DNA of 10,441 bases from Rhodospirillaceae bacterium (GCA_002701455.1 NZVJ01000030.1:20361-30801); one strand, 5' to 3'. Shown: positions 1 to 8,478, counted from the stretch's first letter. Program-made: numbers and translations. Notes: generated from the letters alone by a model not told the origin.

Positions 1-57
1 TCAACCCTCTAAATCGAACGAAAGTGTCGATAAAATAATACGCTCAATTTTTTTGGG

Positions 58-1929
58 TCAGGCCGCCATCCCGTCAAATGGCTTGACGTAATGACCTTCG
101 TCAATACTAACTAACTCAAATTCGTCGGGCTCATAGCCGATTGGCTTTAATGGACTTGGAATTTCGTCAGTCATAAGGTTGAGCTCTTTCTTTCGTAAAT
201 TTGGATCCGCCACAGGTACAGCAGACATAAGCTTTTTCGTATAAGGATGTTGAGGATTCTCAAAAACCTGTCCACGCATGCCGAGTTCAACAATTTCGCC
301 TAGATACATAACGGCCACCCTGTGACTAACTCTTTCTACAACTGCCATATCGTGACTGATAAACAGATAAGACAAACCAAATTCTTCCTGAAGGTCCATC
401 ATAAGATTGATAACCTGCGCTTGAATCGATACGTCAAGCGCTGATACAGCCTCATCCGCTATAATGAGCTGTGGTTCCAGTCCTAGAGCCCTTGCTATAC
501 ACAATCGTTGACGTTGTCCGCCAGAAAACTCGTGAGGATATCTAGCCGCGTGTTCGGGCTCTAATCCCACTCTTTGCAGCAGGCTCGCAACACGGTCTCG
601 CGCTTCCTGACCCTTCGCAAGTTCATGCACGATAATAGGCTCTGCGATAGCATCCCCTACTGTCATTCGAGGGTTCAAGGATGCAAACGGGTCTTGAAAA
701 ATCATCTGCATTTGACGGCGATAAGGGCGCATTTGCTTTGCACTAAGTTTTGTAAGTTCCTGCCCTTCAAATTTGACGCTTCCCCGAGTGGGTTCCTCAA
801 GTCTAATAATACTTCTACCAGTAGTTGACTTTCCACAACCGCTCTCACCAACCAGAGCTAATGTTTCTCCGGGTTGCAAAGAGAAATCAATTCCTTCCAC
901 TGCATGTATCCTACCCGTAGCTGTCCCAAACAGACCTTTTCTAATATCAAAACGCGTTGTCAGTCCTTTAACTTCTATGAGAGGTGCATCATCCCGCCTT
1001 ACTGTATCTCGGATATCTAAAAGCTCCTCATCGGACGTTTGTTCTTTGACCTCATCTCCTTCAGCGCGGCTTATGTCCACGTTTGCAAATTTTGCCGGGA
1101 GTGTTCTGCCGTTCATGCTGCCGAGCTTTGGTACGGCGGACAATAATGCTTTCGTATAGGGATGCTGCGGGTTGTGAAAAATTTCGACTGCCGGGCCTTC
1201 CTCAACTTTTTCCCCGCGAAGCATTACAACAACGCGATCAGCGACTTCAGCAACCACACCCATATCATGCGTGATGAACATCACTGACATTCCAATATCT
1301 TGCTGTAGTTTCTTTATGAGGCCAAGGATCTGAGCCTGTATTGTAACATCTAGTGCGGTTGTTGGCTCATCCGCTATTAAAAGAGATGGCCTGCAACTTA
1401 GAGCCATAGCAATCATCACCCGCTGCCGCATTCCACCAGAAAGCTGATGCGGATACTGTGTCAGTTGCTTTTCCGGCTCCGGAATACGAACCAGTTTTAG
1501 CATCTCCAAAGCCATGTCTAGCGCTTCTCCCTCAGTCTTTCCTTGATGAAGAATTATTGCTTCGGCTATCTGCATTCCAACGGTAAAAACTGGATTTAAG
1601 GAGGTCATTGGCTCTTGAAAAATCATCGAGATGTCATTACCTCGTATATTGCGCATGACATCCTGTTTCTCACTAGCTAAATCCACGGTAGCTCCGTTTT
1701 TTCGACGAAAATTCGCTGTCCCAGACATAATTTTGCCCCCAGCGTAGTCAGTTAACCGCATCAGAGACATTGCCGTAACAGATTTTCCCGACCCGGATTC
1801 CCCTACAACCGCAAGTGTTTCACCTTTGTCAATATGCCAGGATACTCCTTCAACTGCCTTAACCGTCTCATCCTCTAATGGAAAATAAACCCTAAGGTCG
1901 TCAACCTCAATTAAACGCTTCTCATCCAT
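58..1929 (-). CDS. Dipeptide/oligopeptide-type ABC transporter, fused double ATPase (GsiA-like)
   Basis: This 623-residue protein is the cytoplasmic ATPase of an ABC importer of the dipeptide/oligopeptide/nickel/glutathione group. It carries two complete nucleotide-binding domains in one chain, as GsiA does. Domain 1 (about 5-270) has Walker A GESGSGKS at 43-50, Q-loop Q105, signature LSGGMRQR at 163-170, Walker B ending DEP at 187-189 and switch H221. Domain 2 (about 317-575) has Walker A GESGCGKS at 361-368, Q412, signature FSGGQRQR at 468-475, DEA at 492-494 and H526. Each domain ends with the HPYTK segment typical of the oligopeptide ATPase C-terminal extension (256-260, 561-565). An acidic linker of about 45 residues joins them. 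All ATPase motifs look intact. The ATG is preceded by GGGAG at 1939-1943, nine bases away. No permease or solute-binding gene lies in the window. Substrate is therefore unknown: peptides, glutathione, opines or other small solutes are all possible. Confidence 0.93.
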   Translation of the reverse strand: MDEKRLIEVDDLRVYFPLEDETVKAVEGVSWHIDKGETLAVVGESGSGKSVTAMSLMRLTDYAGGKIMSGTANFRRKNGATVDLASEKQDVMRNIRGNDISMIFQEPMTSLNPVFTVGMQIAEAIILHQGKTEGEALDMALEMLKLVRIPEPEKQLTQYPHQLSGGMRQRVMIAMALSCRPSLLIADEPTTALDVTIQAQILGLIKKLQQDIGMSVMFITHDMGVVAEVADRVVVMLRGEKVEEGPAVEIFHNPQHPYTKALLSAVPKLGSMNGRTLPAKFANVDISRAEGDEVKEQTSDEELLDIRDTVRRDDAPLIEVKGLTTRFDIRKGLFGTATGRIHAVEGIDFSLQPGETLALVGESGCGKSTTGRSIIRLEEPTRGSVKFEGQELTKLSAKQMRPYRRQMQMIFQDPFASLNPRMTVGDAIAEPIIVHELAKGQEARDRVASLLQRVGLEPEHAARYPHEFSGGQRQRLCIARALGLEPQLIIADEAVSALDVSIQAQVINLMMDLQEEFGLSYLFISHDMAVVERVSHRVAVMYLGEIVELGMRGQVFENPQHPYTKKLMSAVPVADPNLRKKELNLMTDEIPSPLKPIGYEPDEFELVSIDEGHYVKPFDGMAA

Positions 1930-2036
1930 TCTGGCATACTCCCACTTTAGGACAATCTATATATCACCGACGACGTCATCGCAGAGGCCATTGCTCCTAT
2001 CAGCACGACTAACTCCTCAGCTTTAACAGACGATCA

Positions 2037-2065
2037 GTTATAGAATACAGATTACTTGTATTCAA
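2037..2065 (-). promoter_or_regulatory. Candidate sigma70-type promoter of the ABC ATPase gene
   Basis: On the minus strand TTGAAT (2060-2065) and TATAAC (2037-2042) are separated by exactly 17 bases. These match the -35 consensus at 4 of 6 and the -10 consensus at 5 of 6 positions. Transcription would start near 2030, leaving a leader of roughly 100 bases before the ATG at 1929. The position between two same-strand genes suggests the ABC gene is transcribed separately from the aminotransferase gene. The call rests on motif matching only. Confidence 0.55.
2043..2063. promoter_or_regulatory. Perfect 7-bp inverted repeat, candidate operator in the ABC promoter
   Basis: GAATACA (2043-2049) and TGTATTC (2057-2063) are exact reverse complements with a 7-base spacer, giving a 21-bp dyad. 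The arms have a 14-bp centre-to-centre distance. The dyad fills the spacer of the candidate promoter, starts inside its -35 box and stops directly beside its -10 box, so a bound protein would be expected to block RNA polymerase. No U-run follows on either strand, which argues against a terminator. The regulator family cannot be named from this sequence. Confidence 0.45.
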
Positions 2066-2146
2066 ACAATTTCTGACGCATTTATTAATGTAGCCCAAGT
2101 GCAAATTCAAAATATAGTTTACAGAAAAAATTCAAAGTTCGCCCAG

Positions 2147-3313
2147 TTAATTACCAGCTAGAAATTCTAACGCAGCTTGGGCACCGCCCTTGTTATGCGG
2201 AACATTTGCAGATGCGAGGCCCATTTCCACGCCAGATAAGGTACCCATTAACATCAAATCGTTAAAATCACCCAGATGGCCAATACGAAAAACCCTTCCT
2301 TTGATTTTACCAAGGCCTGCACCGAGAGACATATTATATTTTTCCAGAATAACATCGCGCAGAGCATCCGCATCATGTCCTTCGGGCATTATTACTCCTG
2401 TCAAAACCGGGCTATATTCTTTTGGTTCAGAACATTGGATCTCAAGGCCCCAAGTTCTCACCGCGCGTCTAGTTGCCTCTGCATGCCGTTCATGTCTTGC
2501 AAAAACATTTTCCATTCCCTCTTCCATTAGCATGTCGCACGCCTCCAGCAGGCCATAAAGTAAATTTGTCGCGGGTGTATAGGGGAAATTACCCGTCGGA
2601 TTATTGTGTAATTGCGCCGTCCAATCCCAATAGGATCGCAGAAGTTTAGCCGACTTACTTGCTGCCACAGCTTTTTCACTCACAGCATTAAAACCAAGTC
2701 CGGGAGGCAGCATTAAGCCTTTTTGAGATCCCGTTATTGTCACATCCACTCCCCAATCATCGTGCTTGTAATCTGCGGACCCTAAGCCAGAGATTGTATC
2801 TACTAGAAATAAAGCGGGATGTTTTGCATTATCAATAGCGTTCCGAACAGCTTTTACATCTGATAAAGCTCCCGTAGACGTTTCATTATGAACAATACAA
2901 ACTGCTTTTATCTCATGCTTCATATCAGCTGATAGGCGCGCTTCTATTACATCAGCTATAGCTCCACCACGCCAATCACCCTCGCAAATTTCAGGTTGAA
3001 GCCCAAGACGGCTTGCTAACTCTATCCATAAATTTGAGAACTGACCTGTTTCATACATTAAAACTCGATCACCTGGCGAAAGCGTATTTACCAGCGCCGC
3101 CTCCCAAGCCCCAGTCCCCGAAGAGGGGAAAATAATTACAGGTTGCGAGGTTTTGAAAATAGGCTTTATTTTTGCAAGTACCTCAACGGCTAGATCCTGA
3201 AAATTCGGCCCCCTATGGTCTATTGTTGGGCGTTCTATAGCTCGAAGAACACGGCCCGGGACATTACTAGGACCTGGGATCTGTAAAAAATGGGGACCGG
3301 CTTGGTAAGTCAT
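2147..3313 (-). CDS. sgaA: Serine-glyoxylate aminotransferase (class V, PLP-dependent)
   Basis: This 388-residue cytoplasmic PLP enzyme is expected to convert L-serine plus glyoxylate to hydroxypyruvate plus glycine, a step of the serine cycle and of glyoxylate/photorespiratory metabolism. It begins with the family motif QIPGPSNVP (11-19) followed by DHRGP (32-36). SSGTGAWEAAL (64-74) is the cofactor phosphate-binding loop. HNETSTG (142-148) and D172 contact the PLP ring, and GSQKG (195-199) places the Schiff-base lysine at K198. The C-terminal RVFRIGHLGDFN segment (341-352) is also typical. Length is normal and nothing is missing. The start is supported by AGGA at 3321-3324, seven bases before the ATG. 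It lies 87 bases downstream of the flavin/Fe-S dehydrogenase on the same strand, so cotranscription is plausible. Members of this fold also act as alanine-glyoxylate or ureidoglycine-glyoxylate aminotransferases, but the motifs favour the serine enzyme. Confidence 0.87.
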   Translation of the reverse strand: MTYQAGPHFLQIPGPSNVPGRVLRAIERPTIDHRGPNFQDLAVEVLAKIKPIFKTSQPVIIFPSSGTGAWEAALVNTLSPGDRVLMYETGQFSNLWIELASRLGLQPEICEGDWRGGAIADVIEARLSADMKHEIKAVCIVHNETSTGALSDVKAVRNAIDNAKHPALFLVDTISGLGSADYKHDDWGVDVTITGSQKGLMLPPGLGFNAVSEKAVAASKSAKLLRSYWDWTAQLHNNPTGNFPYTPATNLLYGLLEACDMLMEEGMENVFARHERHAEATRRAVRTWGLEIQCSEPKEYSPVLTGVIMPEGHDADALRDVILEKYNMSLGAGLGKIKGRVFRIGHLGDFNDLMLMGTLSGVEMGLASANVPHNKGGAQAALEFLAGN

Positions 3314-3400
3314 ATTATTTTCCTATCTTTAGTTAAGTCATGTTGGCAACAAAGCCGCTTCTCTTTTTATTGATCATGGTGATTTTTTTTAATCATTGTT

Positions 3401-6301
3401 CTACTCAACTACCATCTCAAGAACTTTAGCTACATGAAGAGCTTTTCGCTGCGAGCCATCACTTATTTGGTGCCTACAACTTGTTCCGTCCGCAACAATT
3501 AAACATTCTTCGTCGGCATTTCTAACAGCAGGCAAGAGGTCTAATTCTCCCATCTTGATGGACGTTTCGTAGTGCTCAGCTTCATAACCGAAGGCGCCTG
3601 CCATACCGCAACAACTTGAATTTACAGTCTCCACCTCTAGGTCAGGAATAAGTTTTAAAAGCTGTTCTACTGCGCTCATATCGCCAAAAGCTTTTTGATG
3701 GCAATGTCCGTGCAATAAAACCTTTTTTCCGAGAGGAAGAGGTTTAAAACTAATCCGTTTTTGCCTGATCTCTTCCAGGAGAAATCCTTCCAGCATCATA
3801 CTCTTTTCAGCAATTTTTTCTGCATCAGCCCCTAAACCCAGTGCAAGAGCTTCATCGCGCAATGTGTTAAGACAAGAAGGCTCGAGCCCAACAATTGATA
3901 TATTCTTGTCGATATATGGGAGGTAACAACCAATCAAATGGCTGAGCTCGGAGCGAGCCTCTTCAACTAGCCCAACAGAAAGATATGTCCTTCCACAGCA
4001 TACAGGCCTTCCATTCCCCTTGGACGGATCCACTACATGAACTTGATACCCCAACTTTTCTAATACTCTAAGTGCCGAACGCAAATTATCTGGCTCGAAG
4101 TAGGTATTAAATGTATCCGCCATTAAAACCACTTCCTTTTCTTTTGTCGCCCTGCTTGCCTCTGTAGCTTTGAATGGATCTCTATTCCAAACAGGCAATG
4201 AACGTTTTTGCGATAAACCCAAAAACTTTTCGGTCAACCAGGGTAATCCCGGCAATTTATCTCTTAGATTACTAACCGTATGGTACTGAGATGCCATTCT
4301 AGCGTATTTTGGAAGGTAGCCTACAAGCCTATCACGCATTGTTAGCCCGTGTTTTTGAACGAAAGCAAATTTATGTTCTATTTTCATTTTTGCCATGTCC
4401 ACGCCAGTCGGACATTCTCGGCGACATGCTTTGCAAGATACACAAAGCTCCATAGTTTCTGACATCTCTCTAGAGGAGATTGCATCTCGCCCTAGTTGGC
4501 CACTCAACGCCAAACGTAAAGTGTTGGCCCGTCCCCTTGTGACGTGTTTTTCATTTTTAGTTACTCTATAACTAGGGCACATTACCCCGCCAGGGTCTTT
4601 TCTGCAGGCGCCGTTGTTGTTGCACATCTCGACGGCTCCAGACAATCCATTCCAATCTGACCAGTCTAATGCTGTCCTTATCTGAACCTCTTTATAACTC
4701 GGTTTAAATCTGAACAGAGACCTATCATCCATTTTAGGAGGGTTGACAATCCTCCCTGGGTTCAACAACCCCTTGGGGTCAAACAAATTCTTCACCTCGG
4801 AAAACGCATCTACTAAACGGTCCCCATACATTTTTCTATGAAACTCAGAACGAACTATCCCATCGCCATGTTCTCCTGAATGCGATCCTTTATATTCCCG
4901 AACCATTTCAAAAGCCTCCTCTGCAATGGCCCGCATTTTCTTTACATCCTCACCCTTTTTCATATCCAATACGGGCCTGACGTGGAGGCAGCCAACCGAA
5001 GCATGAGCATACCATGTTCCGTTAGTTCCATATTTCTTAAATACTTCTGTTAACCTATCCGTATATTCAGCTAAATTTTCCAATGGAACAGCGCAGTCTT
5101 CTATAAAGGAGACCGGTTTTCCTGACGTTCTCATCGACATCATGATGTTGAGGCCTTGTTGACGAACCTCAGTTATCTTACTTTGAAAAACCGGATCAAT
5201 GGCCTCAATAATAGCGTTGGGATAACCAAGATCGGACATTAGTGTATCTAATTCTTTTAGCTTGTTTTTTAGAGGATTTAATTCCTCTCCGGAAAATTCA
5301 ACCAATAGTACCGCGTCAGGTTCACCCTTCACGAAACTATCAACTGTGGGTTTGAATATTGGGATATTCCGCGCAAGCTCGATCATCGTCCGGTCTATTA
5401 ACTCCACGCCGATCGGATCTAGTTTCACTAAATGCTGAGCTGCATCCATCGCGGAGTAGAATGTAGGAAAGTGACATACACCGATTACCCTTTGCTTCGG
5501 TATCTCTTGCAAATTCAGCTCTATATTCTTGAATGTTGCAAGTGTCCCTTCAGATCCTACAAGTAATTTCGCCATGTTATGACCTCGCGGATCTACTGTA
5601 TCCAAATTATAACCACCAACTCTTCGTTTTAACTTTGGAAAAAAACTGTCCAATTGTGACTTTTCTCTATTAGCTATTTCCCTTACCGAGCTAACTAATA
5701 GGCGATAGTGCTCTGTGCCTTTAACATGGTTAAGGTCACTTGGCGTATCCGCAAATCTGGCATGCTGCCCATTAATCAAAAAAGCATCAATCGAATGCAC
5801 GTTATCCACCATTATTCCATAACGGATTGATCGCCCGCCACACGAGTTATTTGCGGTCATTCCCCCGATGGTTGCTCGCGATGCTGTGGAAATGTCCACC
5901 GGAAAAAAGAGGTTATAGGGTTTTAGGTAACTATTCAGGTGGTCAAGAACGATGCCTGGTTCAACCGATATTTTTCGCTGATCATAGTCAAAGTCGACTA
6001 TTTTATTAAGATATTGTGAGCAGTCTATGACAATGGCCTGATTAACTGTCTGGCCACATTGGCTCGTTCCTCCGCCCCTAGGTAAAATAGCAATATTATA
6101 GTCGGCAGCTATTTCAACTGCAGCAACTAGGTCCTGTATTGTTTTAGGTATAACGACACCAAATGGCGCAACCTGATAAATGGACGCATCAGTTGAATAT
6201 CTACCCACGGTATAAGGGTCAAAATGAACATGCCCCTCGATATTATTCTTCAGCCGGGCAACGAACTTTCCATCTAATGGATGAGAAAAGAGCTCCGCCA
6301 T
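3401..6301 (-). CDS. FAD-binding and Fe-S-binding 2-hydroxyacid dehydrogenase (GlcD-GlcF type fusion, YdiJ-like)
   Basis: This 966-residue protein joins a flavin dehydrogenase half to an iron-sulfur electron-transfer half. The N-terminal PCMH-type FAD domain (about 40-265) includes LPRGGGTSQCGQ (73-84) and NNSCGGRSIRYG (151-162). The FAD-oxidase C domain (about 270-520) has HASVGCLHVRP (433-443) and GEHGDG (476-481), motifs of the D-lactate/glycolate/D-2-hydroxyglutarate dehydrogenase group. The Fe-S half has an irregular cysteine set (C560, C566, C575-P) and a canonical cluster motif C620, C623, C626, C630-P. Two CCG modules follow, with CCG at 768-770 and 897-899. No signal peptide or membrane span is evident, so it probably acts on the inner face of the membrane and passes electrons to a carrier or quinone. 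The start is supported by GGAG at 6311-6314, nine bases before the ATG. The substrate is uncertain: E. coli YdiJ-type enzymes use D-2-hydroxyglutarate, while the adjacent sgaA suggests glycolate or a related hydroxyacid. Confidence 0.88.
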   Translation of the reverse strand: MAELFSHPLDGKFVARLKNNIEGHVHFDPYTVGRYSTDASIYQVAPFGVVIPKTIQDLVAAVEIAADYNIAILPRGGGTSQCGQTVNQAIVIDCSQYLNKIVDFDYDQRKISVEPGIVLDHLNSYLKPYNLFFPVDISTASRATIGGMTANNSCGGRSIRYGIMVDNVHSIDAFLINGQHARFADTPSDLNHVKGTEHYRLLVSSVREIANREKSQLDSFFPKLKRRVGGYNLDTVDPRGHNMAKLLVGSEGTLATFKNIELNLQEIPKQRVIGVCHFPTFYSAMDAAQHLVKLDPIGVELIDRTMIELARNIPIFKPTVDSFVKGEPDAVLLVEFSGEELNPLKNKLKELDTLMSDLGYPNAIIEAIDPVFQSKITEVRQQGLNIMMSMRTSGKPVSFIEDCAVPLENLAEYTDRLTEVFKKYGTNGTWYAHASVGCLHVRPVLDMKKGEDVKKMRAIAEEAFEMVREYKGSHSGEHGDGIVRSEFHRKMYGDRLVDAFSEVKNLFDPKGLLNPGRIVNPPKMDDRSLFRFKPSYKEVQIRTALDWSDWNGLSGAVEMCNNNGACRKDPGGVMCPSYRVTKNEKHVTRGRANTLRLALSGQLGRDAISSREMSETMELCVSCKACRRECPTGVDMAKMKIEHKFAFVQKHGLTMRDRLVGYLPKYARMASQYHTVSNLRDKLPGLPWLTEKFLGLSQKRSLPVWNRDPFKATEASRATKEKEVVLMADTFNTYFEPDNLRSALRVLEKLGYQVHVVDPSKGNGRPVCCGRTYLSVGLVEEARSELSHLIGCYLPYIDKNISIVGLEPSCLNTLRDEALALGLGADAEKIAEKSMMLEGFLLEEIRQKRISFKPLPLGKKVLLHGHCHQKAFGDMSAVEQLLKLIPDLEVETVNSSCCGMAGAFGYEAEHYETSIKMGELDLLPAVRNADEECLIVADGTSCRHQISDGSQRKALHVAKVLEMVVE

Positions 6302-6368
6302 TCAATTACTCTCCAATCGACTTTTTCAAACGCTATCTCATTTGGACAAAACTTAAAGGTCGCGCAGA

Positions 6369-6405
6369 AACGATTTATAATTTTTCTGTATTCTTTTCAA
6401 TCGTT
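6369..6405. repeat. 7-bp inverted repeat flanking the candidate dehydrogenase promoter
   Basis: AACGATT (6369-6375) and AATCGTT (6399-6405) are exact reverse complements separated by 23 bases. Their centres are 30 bp apart, about three helical turns. One arm overlaps the proposed -10 box and the other the proposed -35 box. This could be a pair of regulator half-sites, but a 7-bp inverted repeat with a loose spacer is expected by chance in a gap of this size. Confidence 0.25.
6374..6400 (-). promoter_or_regulatory. Weak candidate promoter of the flavin/Fe-S dehydrogenase gene
   Basis: On the minus strand TTGAAA (6395-6400) and TATAAA (6374-6379) are 15 bases apart, shorter than the ideal 17, so this is only a tentative sigma70-like site. 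It lies about 75 bases upstream of the ATG in the 240-base gap. That gap otherwise holds only AT-rich DNA and the inverted repeat at 6369-6405. A promoter is expected here because the upstream sugar-isomerase operon ends at 6542, well away from this gene. Confidence 0.3.
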
Positions 6406-6541
6406 CACAACATTCTAAGAAATTAATCTGCATTTCCTACTAAATAATATAATTGCTCTGCGAACAAAAGCGGATCAAATGCTAATTTTGGGCATTAATC
6501 TTTTTTACAAACATGGATAAGTTAACGATAGCGGTTCATGA

Positions 6542-7420
6542 TTAAGACGCAAATGCCCTAGCGTTGTAGTCTATGCTGTTAAGGAGCCTCATTAAACGTT
6601 TTCCATATTCAATATAAATCCGATAGCCGTCCTCCAAGGACGCAGTGCCGGCGTCCGGGTCATGAAAGACTGAAGCCATATGGGGTTCGATAGATATACC
6701 TCCATCATAATTTATGTGCTTCAATTCTTTTAAGATATCTATAATTTTTGCGTCCCCATCGCCCGGAAACACGAAACATTCCCGATCTCCGTCTAAAACG
6801 GCATCCTTAATATGAATGTGCTCCACATGCTGATATACTTTTTTAAAAAACTCTAACGGATCCTGTTTTCGATCATCCGTCTTAGAATAGTCTTTTGATA
6901 TCACTGGGTTTCCCGTATCAAAAACCAATTTCAGCCCTGGTATATTGTCTATAAGTTCCATGGTATGAACCCAGCTCATTCCTCCATAATTCATGCAATT
7001 TTCGTGAACCGGCGTGATCCCAGCATCTAAAAACCGGCTGCAAATAATTTTTAATCTTCTGAAACGTTCCTCTTTATATTGATACTCACCGGCACAACGA
7101 GCATAACTCATGATACGAACTAGCTTTACGTCCAAGCGTCGCATTCTCAAAATTGCTCTTTCAACCTCTTCCAGACTTATATCAAAAGGATCACTGACTT
7201 TTTTACTCCAATTGGCAATAGTCGAACCAAAACAGTTCACGTAAATCTCGTGTTCAGATAAGAGATTACACACTCTTTCAAATTCAGGTTCACATATGTC
7301 GTGTATATTCGATCCACCAATACTTCGAGCCTCAATAGAATTCCAACCCAACTCTTTTGTGACCTTTATTTGATCCTCTATATTTTGTGATACTTCATCT
7401 GCAAATCCAGTCAGATACAT
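6542..7420 (-). CDS. Sugar phosphate isomerase/epimerase family protein (AP-endonuclease-2-like TIM barrel)
   Basis: This 292-residue soluble protein has the xylose-isomerase-like TIM-barrel pattern shared by sugar epimerases, inosose dehydratase (IolE) and hydroxypyruvate isomerase. Likely divalent-metal ligands are spread over successive strands: E140 in the PVHEN segment, D168 in LVFDTGN, H201/H203 in HIHIKD and E245 in SIEPHM. The opening MYLTGFADEVSQ with GWNSIEAR (25-32) is usual for the first strands. The exact reaction cannot be assigned; isomerisation, epimerisation or dehydration of a keto-sugar or keto-polyol is expected. Hydroxypyruvate isomerase was considered because of the nearby glyoxylate genes, but I do not see that family's characteristic N-terminal motifs. 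It starts 2 bases after the stop codon of the Gfo/Idh/MocA gene, so the two are cotranscribed and probably act on the same substrate in sequence. Confidence 0.82.
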   Translation of the reverse strand: MYLTGFADEVSQNIEDQIKVTKELGWNSIEARSIGGSNIHDICEPEFERVCNLLSEHEIYVNCFGSTIANWSKKVSDPFDISLEEVERAILRMRRLDVKLVRIMSYARCAGEYQYKEERFRRLKIICSRFLDAGITPVHENCMNYGGMSWVHTMELIDNIPGLKLVFDTGNPVISKDYSKTDDRKQDPLEFFKKVYQHVEHIHIKDAVLDGDRECFVFPGDGDAKIIDILKELKHINYDGGISIEPHMASVFHDPDAGTASLEDGYRIYIEYGKRLMRLLNSIDYNARAFAS

Positions 7421-7422
7421 AG

Positions 7423-8478
7423 CTATAAAACCTCCACGCGCTTTCCTTCTGATGCCGCCGACTCATAAATAGCCCCTACAACAGCCACCGCCCGTCTAGC
7501 CTCTTCCCCTGTTATTTTCGGGTTCACTTCATTGGTGAGAGCATAGACAATGTCCTCATAATTCCGCGCATGCCAGGAGTAATCTATAGCAGACGGGTCA
7601 GCTCCCCCTGCAGCTATTAAGCCCTTCTGAAGCATGAACTTATTTCTAATGACTTGATCTTCCTCCGACTCGTCGACAAACTCCCAAACCCGAAAACAAT
7701 CGTCCGCCATAAATACTGACCCCCGAGAACCTGTTATGTGTATTTCCGCAGGATGGCCTGTTTTCGACCAACTTGCTGTTGATCCCTGAATAACGCCTAT
7801 CGCGCCGGATTGAAATTCACAAAGCGCTACCGCAGTATCTTCAACTTCTATGGAGGTATGTCCACGTCGCCGCGTTTCCGCGCGCACATTATCTATTGGT
7901 CCCATCAGGTATAAAAGTAAATCGATCGTATGTATAGATTGATTCATCAGTGCACCACCACCATCCAGACGCCATGTTCCTCTCCAATCTCCACTTTCGT
8001 AATATGCTTGGCTCCTCCACCATTTGATGTAAGCATCGGCCATATTTATTTCGCCAAAGCGGTTAGCATCGATGGCGTCCTTCAGTAAACGTGTGGATGA
8101 ATTAAATCGTCTTGGAAAAATGCCTGAAAGCAACACGTTTGAACTTCGGCATGCGCTTATCATTTTATCTATTCGAGTTGTATTTATTTCAAGCGGTTTT
8201 TCACATACAACGTGTTTCCCAGCCTTTGCTGCTGCAATGCAAGGTTCAAGATGATTACCACTAGGGGTACAAATACTAATTGCGTCTAAATTAGCATGAT
8301 CAAGAAACTTGTCTAAATCTGTATAGGGGGCCGCACCAAATTCTTTCGAAAAATCTCTCGCTTTTTTTTTATCGCGAGAGAAAACGGCGGTAAGCTCCGC
8401 GCCTGATGTCGCCGCTATTGCTTTGGCATGAAAACGTGCAATCATTCCCAGCCCGACTATTCCAAAGTTTATTGGCAT
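7423..8478 (-). CDS. Gfo/Idh/MocA family NAD(P)-dependent oxidoreductase
   Basis: This 351-residue soluble dehydrogenase belongs to the glucose-fructose oxidoreductase/inositol dehydrogenase/MocA family. It has an N-terminal Rossmann domain with the dinucleotide motif GLGMIA (9-14), followed by CTPSGNH (70-76) and the hallmark EKP at 93-95 with lysine K94. The C-terminal alpha/beta domain carries DWRGTWRLDGGGALMNQ (164-180) and the SIHTID segment (181-186), where H183 and D186 match the conserved catalytic region. Family members oxidise or reduce cyclic polyols, sugars or sugar derivatives. The substrate here is unknown. Length is typical. The ATG is placed by the fit of the first beta strand, but no convincing Shine-Dalgarno precedes it; the bases just upstream hold instead a short GTTC-GCT-GAAC dyad (8491-8501). 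It is the first gene of a two-gene unit with the isomerase and diverges from the short-chain dehydrogenase across 188 bases. Confidence 0.88.
   Translation of the reverse strand: MPINFGIVGLGMIARFHAKAIAATSGAELTAVFSRDKKKARDFSKEFGAAPYTDLDKFLDHANLDAISICTPSGNHLEPCIAAAKAGKHVVCEKPLEINTTRIDKMISACRSSNVLLSGIFPRRFNSSTRLLKDAIDANRFGEINMADAYIKWWRSQAYYESGDWRGTWRLDGGGALMNQSIHTIDLLLYLMGPIDNVRAETRRRGHTSIEVEDTAVALCEFQSGAIGVIQGSTASWSKTGHPAEIHITGSRGSVFMADDCFRVWEFVDESEEDQVIRNKFMLQKGLIAAGGADPSAIDYSWHARNYEDIVYALTNEVNPKITGEEARRAVAVVGAIYESAASEGKRVEVL
7431..7435 (-). promoter_or_regulatory. Strong Shine-Dalgarno of the isomerase gene, inside the upstream coding region
   Basis: GGAGG on the minus strand lies ten bases before the ATG at 7420 and within the last codons of the Gfo/Idh/MocA gene. 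It confirms the isomerase start. It also suggests that ribosomes finishing the upstream gene help start translation of the second, which would keep the two enzymes in step. Confidence 0.6.

Noticed and set aside
773..1159. Plus-strand open frame of 128 codons opposite the ABC ATPase gene
   Set aside because: It lies wholly antisense to a gene with complete ATPase motifs, has no recognisable domain and no good ribosome site; it is a shadow of the real gene.
3341..3351. TGTTG-G-CAACA palindrome between the dehydrogenase and aminotransferase genes
   Set aside because: It could be an operator, but no good promoter accompanies it and an 11-base dyad of this kind is expected by chance about once in the intergenic DNA.
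3373..3390. ATCA-TGG-TGAT followed by a run of eight T, resembling an intrinsic terminator
   Set aside because: It reads as a terminator only on the plus strand, while both flanking genes are on the minus strand, and the stem is only 4 bp.
6163..6426. Plus-strand open frame of 87 codons that extends from the dehydrogenase gene into the intergenic gap
   Set aside because: Its first half is antisense to conserved coding sequence, its tail is low-complexity AT-rich DNA, and there is no plus-strand promoter or domain to support it.
6478..6506. AATGC-N9-GCATT hairpin followed by a T-run in the gap after the isomerase gene
   Set aside because: The T-run lies on the plus-strand side, but the gene that needs terminating is on the minus strand; the stem is short and AT-rich.
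6542..7420. Hydroxypyruvate isomerase as the identity of the TIM-barrel isomerase, which would link it to the serine-glyoxylate aminotransferase
   Set aside because: The fold is shared, but the N-terminal motifs do not look like that family and the gene is in an operon with a Gfo/Idh oxidoreductase instead.
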